In this document: one piece after another, positions 43,701 to 46,160 of the stretch | How the letters are laid out: every line of letters begins with the position of its first letter | How positions within the stretch are numbered: the first letter of the stretch is position 1 | Notes under the pieces: model-generated | Told to the model about the DNA's origin: nothing | The model's database searches: none | Seen by the model: only the letters and a program-made list of their open reading frames with translations | Made by a program: the position numbers and the translations under genes | Origin: Clostridium algoriphilum | Lineage (GTDB): Bacteria; Bacillota; Clostridia; Clostridiales; Clostridiaceae | Length of the DNA stretch: 46,160 bases | NCBI RefSeq assembly: GCF_020443705.1 | Contig: NZ_JAIZZK010000030.1 | Span: 1-46,160 of the forward strand | Direction: 5' to 3'

Positions 43701-45098
43701 TTATTGACAGACTTTTCCTGGATTTAATATGTTCTTAGGATCAAATGCTAATTTTATATTTTTCATAAGTTCTACATATACAGGACCAAATTGTTCTAGC
43801 ATATATGCTTTTTTCGCAAACCCAATTCCATGTTCTCCAGATACTAATCCTTTGAGCTCTCTTGATTTGCTATACATTGCTTCAAATACTACTTCAATCT
43901 TCTTTTCCCATGCTTTATCTGTTAGCGCATCTTTTAATACATACACATGTAAATTACCATCACCTGCATGACCAAAACTTCTTATTCTTACATCAAATTC
44001 TTTTTGAAGCTCATTTGTATACTTAATGAATTCTGCAACTTTATTTCTTGGAACAACAACATCACATTCATCCATATCAGTTGTCGTTGCTTTAACAGCT
44101 TCAAGAAAAGCTCCCCTTGCAGACCAAACAGCTTCTTTTCTCTCATCTGTATCAGTTATAAATACATCAAGTGCACCTTGTTCAATGCAGATGTTAGCTA
44201 CGCTTTCATAAGCTCTTTCTATTTCTTCTATACTATTACCATCAAAAGTTAATAATAAATATGCATCTGATGAATTATCAGGGAATTTCTTCCCAAGGAA
44301 TTCTTCTGCAGCAATAATAACTTCTCTTTGCATAAATTCTATAGCAGTTGGCGCTGATTTTGATTTAACTATAAGTGGAACCGTTCCTATTGCCATGTCA
44401 AGATTTGGGAAAGGTATTAATAGCGATACAGCTTTTTTAGGTAGTGGTATAAGTTTTAATATTATTTTTGTAACTATTCCAAGTGTTCCCTCAGATCCGC
44501 ATATTAAGTCTTTTATGCTATAACCAGTAGAATTTTTAACTACTTTTCCTCCAACATGAAGTATTTCTCCACTTGGAAGTACTACTTCAAGGCCTCTTAT
44601 ATAATCCCTTGTAACTCCGTATTTAACAGCTCTCATTCCACCTGCATTTGTGTTTATATTACCGGCAATTGTAGCAGACTTTTCGCCTGGATCTGGTGGA
44701 TAAAATAAATCAAACTCTTCAACATATTTACTTATCTCCATTAAAAGCACACCGGGTTCAAGAGTTAATGTTAAATTCTCTTCATCAATTTCAAGTATAT
44801 TATTCATTTTAGACATGTTTATCATAATTCCGCCGTAAATTGGAACTGACGCTCCAACAAGTCCTGTTCCTGATCCTCTTGCTACCACAGGAATCATGTT
44901 TTCATATGCATATTTCATAATCTTTGATACTTCATCAGTTGAAAGAACTTCAACTAATACGTCTGGCATTTTGCTTATTCCACCCATTTCATCATGGCTG
45001 AAATCATCATTTATTGCCTCGCCTGTAAATACCCTATCTTTATCTAGTACAGATACTAAAAACTCTATATCCTTATCATCAAGTTTTTTGTAGATCAT
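43701..45098 (-). CDS. lctD: FAD-linked lactate dehydrogenase subunit (GlcD type)
   Basis: The 465-residue protein is an FAD_binding_4/GlcD oxidase: [17 protein letters not shown] and [20 protein letters not shown] bind FAD, and the C-terminal half has [13 protein letters not shown] and GEHGIGFAK. With EtfAB-type subunits this enzyme oxidises lactate using NAD, driven by reduced ferredoxin (electron confurcation, studied in Acetobacterium woodii). AGGAGG precedes the ATG. It follows the EtfA gene by 92 nt, a gap that contains a 21-nt tandem repeat. Confidence 0.93.
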   Translation of the reverse strand: MIYKKLDDKDIEFLVSVLDKDRVFTGEAINDDFSHDEMGGISKMPDVLVEVLSTDEVSKIMKYAYENMIPVVARGSGTGLVGASVPIYGGIMINMSKMNNILEIDEENLTLTLEPGVLLMEISKYVEEFDLFYPPDPGEKSATIAGNINTNAGGMRAVKYGVTRDYIRGLEVVLPSGEILHVGGKVVKNSTGYSIKDLICGSEGTLGIVTKIILKLIPLPKKAVSLLIPFPNLDMAIGTVPLIVKSKSAPTAIEFMQREVIIAAEEFLGKKFPDNSSDAYLLLTFDGNSIEEIERAYESVANICIEQGALDVFITDTDERKEAVWSARGAFLEAVKATTTDMDECDVVVPRNKVAEFIKYTNELQKEFDVRIRSFGHAGDGNLHVYVLKDALTDKAWEKKIEVVFEAMYSKSRELKGLVSGEHGIGFAKKAYMLEQFGPVYVELMKNIKLAFDPKNILNPGKVCQ

Positions 45099-45120
45099 AA
45101 AATTACCTCCTCGATTACTT

Positions 45121-45162
45121 ATTTAACATATCCTCTAACTTATTCAACATATCCTCTAACTT
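45121..45162. repeat. 21-nt tandem repeat, two units
   Basis: ATT(T/C)AACATATCCTCTAACTT occurs twice head to tail (45121-45141, 45142-45162) with one difference. On the minus strand each unit reads KLEDMLN, so the pair encodes two heptads followed by a stop. No ribosome site or convincing start precedes it, so a translated peptide is doubtful. Confidence 0.85.
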
Positions 45163-45190
45163 GTTTATCACTTTAAACAGTTCTTAGAAG

Positions 45191-46160
45191 TTAACGTACG
45201 CAGAACTCTGCTCCAGAGTTTTTAATATTTTCAATTAATTGAGGAACTATTTCATAAATATCTCCTACTATTCCATAATGAGCTACATTAAATATAGAAG
45301 CATTTGCATCTTTATTTACTGCAAATATTCGCTCTGAACTATTCATGCCTGCAGTAAACTGAACTGCACCAGAAATTCCAAGAGCTATTATTAATTTTGG
45401 TTTAACTGTTCTACCAGAAAGACCAATTTGTTTTTTAGCATCTATCCAACCTGCTTCAATCGTTGGTCTTGTACCAGCTATTTGAGCATCAAGAAGATCT
45501 GCAAGTTCTTGAATCATAGTCATGTCTTTCTCTGATTTCAAGGCCCTACCAACTGCAATAATTACCTCTGCATCTGAAATATTTTCTTCAACTTCTTTTT
45601 TTGTAACTTTTAATACTTCAATATTTGATTTAAGTTTTGCTCTATCTAATTCACAAATAGTAATTTTACCTTTTGCCTCGCATAGTTTTTCAGGGGCATT
45701 CATAACTTTATATCTTACTGTCGACATCTGTGGTCTATTATTAGGGCATATAATTTGAGCCATAATATTACCGCCAAAAGCAGGTCTTATTTGTACAAGG
45801 TCTGTATTTTCTTTCATTTTAAGTATTGTACAATCAGCAGTAAGTCCTGTTCTAAATCTTGCTGCAACTCTAGGAGCAAGTGATCTTCCAATAGTTGTAG
45901 CACCAACAAGTAAAGATGATGGCTTAACCTTATTTACAAAATCTTCAAATGCAGCAGTATAAGGTTCTATTCTAAAATCCTTTAACTCTTCATAATCATA
46001 TACAAAAACCTCATCTACTCCATAGTTAAGCAATTCTTGTGCTTTTTCCTTTATATCATGACCAATGAATACACAATACACTGGGAAATTAACAACTGCG
46101 GCAAGCTCTCTAGCCTTTCCTATAAGTTCAAATGTTACAGGATGTATAACCCCTTCAACA
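45191..46160 (-). CDS. lctC: Electron transfer flavoprotein alpha subunit of lactate dehydrogenase, 5' end missing
   Basis: The frame stays open past the window edge; codons before 46081 read VEGVIHPVTFELIGKAREL, the usual start of the EtfA fold, so the gene is truncated by the window and the GTG at 46081 is not its start. The C-terminal FAD domain shows GLSGRTVKPKLIIALGISG and NVAHYGIVGDIYE. In LctC of Acetobacterium woodii extra ferredoxin-like clusters precede the fold; that part would lie outside. It works with lctD and an EtfB (lctB) presumably just upstream. Confidence 0.93.
   Translation of the reverse strand, partial: VEGVIHPVTFELIGKARELAAVVNFPVYCVFIGHDIKEKAQELLNYGVDEVFVYDYEELKDFRIEPYTAAFEDFVNKVKPSSLLVGATTIGRSLAPRVAARFRTGLTADCTILKMKENTDLVQIRPAFGGNIMAQIICPNNRPQMSTVRYKVMNAPEKLCEAKGKITICELDRAKLKSNIEVLKVTKKEVEENISDAEVIIAVGRALKSEKDMTMIQELADLLDAQIAGTRPTIEAGWIDAKKQIGLSGRTVKPKLIIALGISGAVQFTAGMNSSERIFAVNKDANASIFNVAHYGIVGDIYEIVPQLIENIKNSGAEFCVR

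Noticed and set aside
1-46160. CRISPR array, prophage or plasmid replication genes
   Set aside because: No regularly spaced repeats, cas genes, phage structural genes or replication initiators were seen.

Overview
The sequence is AT-rich, with strong AGGAGG/GGGGG-type ribosome sites, a tRNA-Ser that encodes its CCA end, and a gene set typical of strictly anaerobic Firmicutes: 4-hydroxybutyryl-CoA dehydratase, flavodiiron protein, electron-confurcating lactate dehydrogenase and sigma-54 controlled PTS. The best reading is chromosomal DNA of a Clostridium-like anaerobe that ferments lactate, sugars and possibly 4-hydroxybutyrate or aldehydes. Most genes lie on the minus strand.

Region by region. 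(1) 1-3989: the start of abfD with a palindrome over its promoter, then an operon of an acyl-CoA dehydrogenase/EtfA/rubredoxin fusion and the flavodiiron protein FprA. (2) 4173-8240: a small accessory stretch with two orphan hypothetical genes, a decayed MarR regulator, a TetR regulator, a family 1 glycosyltransferase and a scrap of an IS3-type transposase. (3) 8380-13296: an ascorbate-type PTS (IIA, IIB, IIC), a BglG-type PRD regulator and a fructose-6-phosphate aldolase-like enzyme. (4) 13436-16368: an orphan terminator with a tRNA-like scrap, a tail-anchored hypothetical protein, a tRNA-dihydrouridine synthase, tRNA-Ser(CGA) and a SHOCT protein. (5) 16515-18913: the molybdenum cofactor operon moaB-moaA-moaC-MOSC. 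(6) 19344-32642: an XdhC-like protein converging on a ten-gene molybdenum hydroxylase operon. In transcription order the operon holds a MoeA-like protein, a Mop-type aldehyde oxidoreductase, a flavin/iron-sulfur oxidoreductase, a zinc-ribbon protein, a methyltransferase, a C-GCAxxG-C-C protein, a radical SAM protein, a nucleotidyltransferase-HD protein, a histidine phosphatase and an AMP-forming CoA ligase. It starts from a sigma-54 promoter with two upstream 17-nt repeats. (7) 32921-40758: a second sugar module with a LevR-like sigma-54 activator, galactitol-type PTS IIB, IIC and IIA, a second fructose-6-phosphate aldolase and a GpsA-like dehydrogenase. At least four good -24/-12 promoters lie in it, and two near-identical hairpins bracket it. 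(8) 40779-46160: a lactate operon in the order lctC (EtfA, cut by the window end), lctD, lactate permease, larA.

How the parts work together. Regions 5 and 6 look like one functional unit: moa genes make molybdopterin, the nucleotidyltransferase and XdhC/MoeA-like proteins probably mature and insert the cofactor, and Mop oxidises aldehydes. The multi-cluster oxidoreductase is the obvious electron partner. The radical SAM, methyltransferase, zinc-ribbon and CoA ligase proteins have no assigned step, and this is the most promising poorly described system here. Regions 3 and 7 are parallel: each pairs a PTS with a transaldolase-family enzyme and its own regulator. Region 1 suggests a short wire carrying electrons from an acyl-CoA through fused FAD and rubredoxin domains to an oxygen- or NO-reducing flavodiiron protein. 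Gene identities come from motif recognition by eye; no database search was run.
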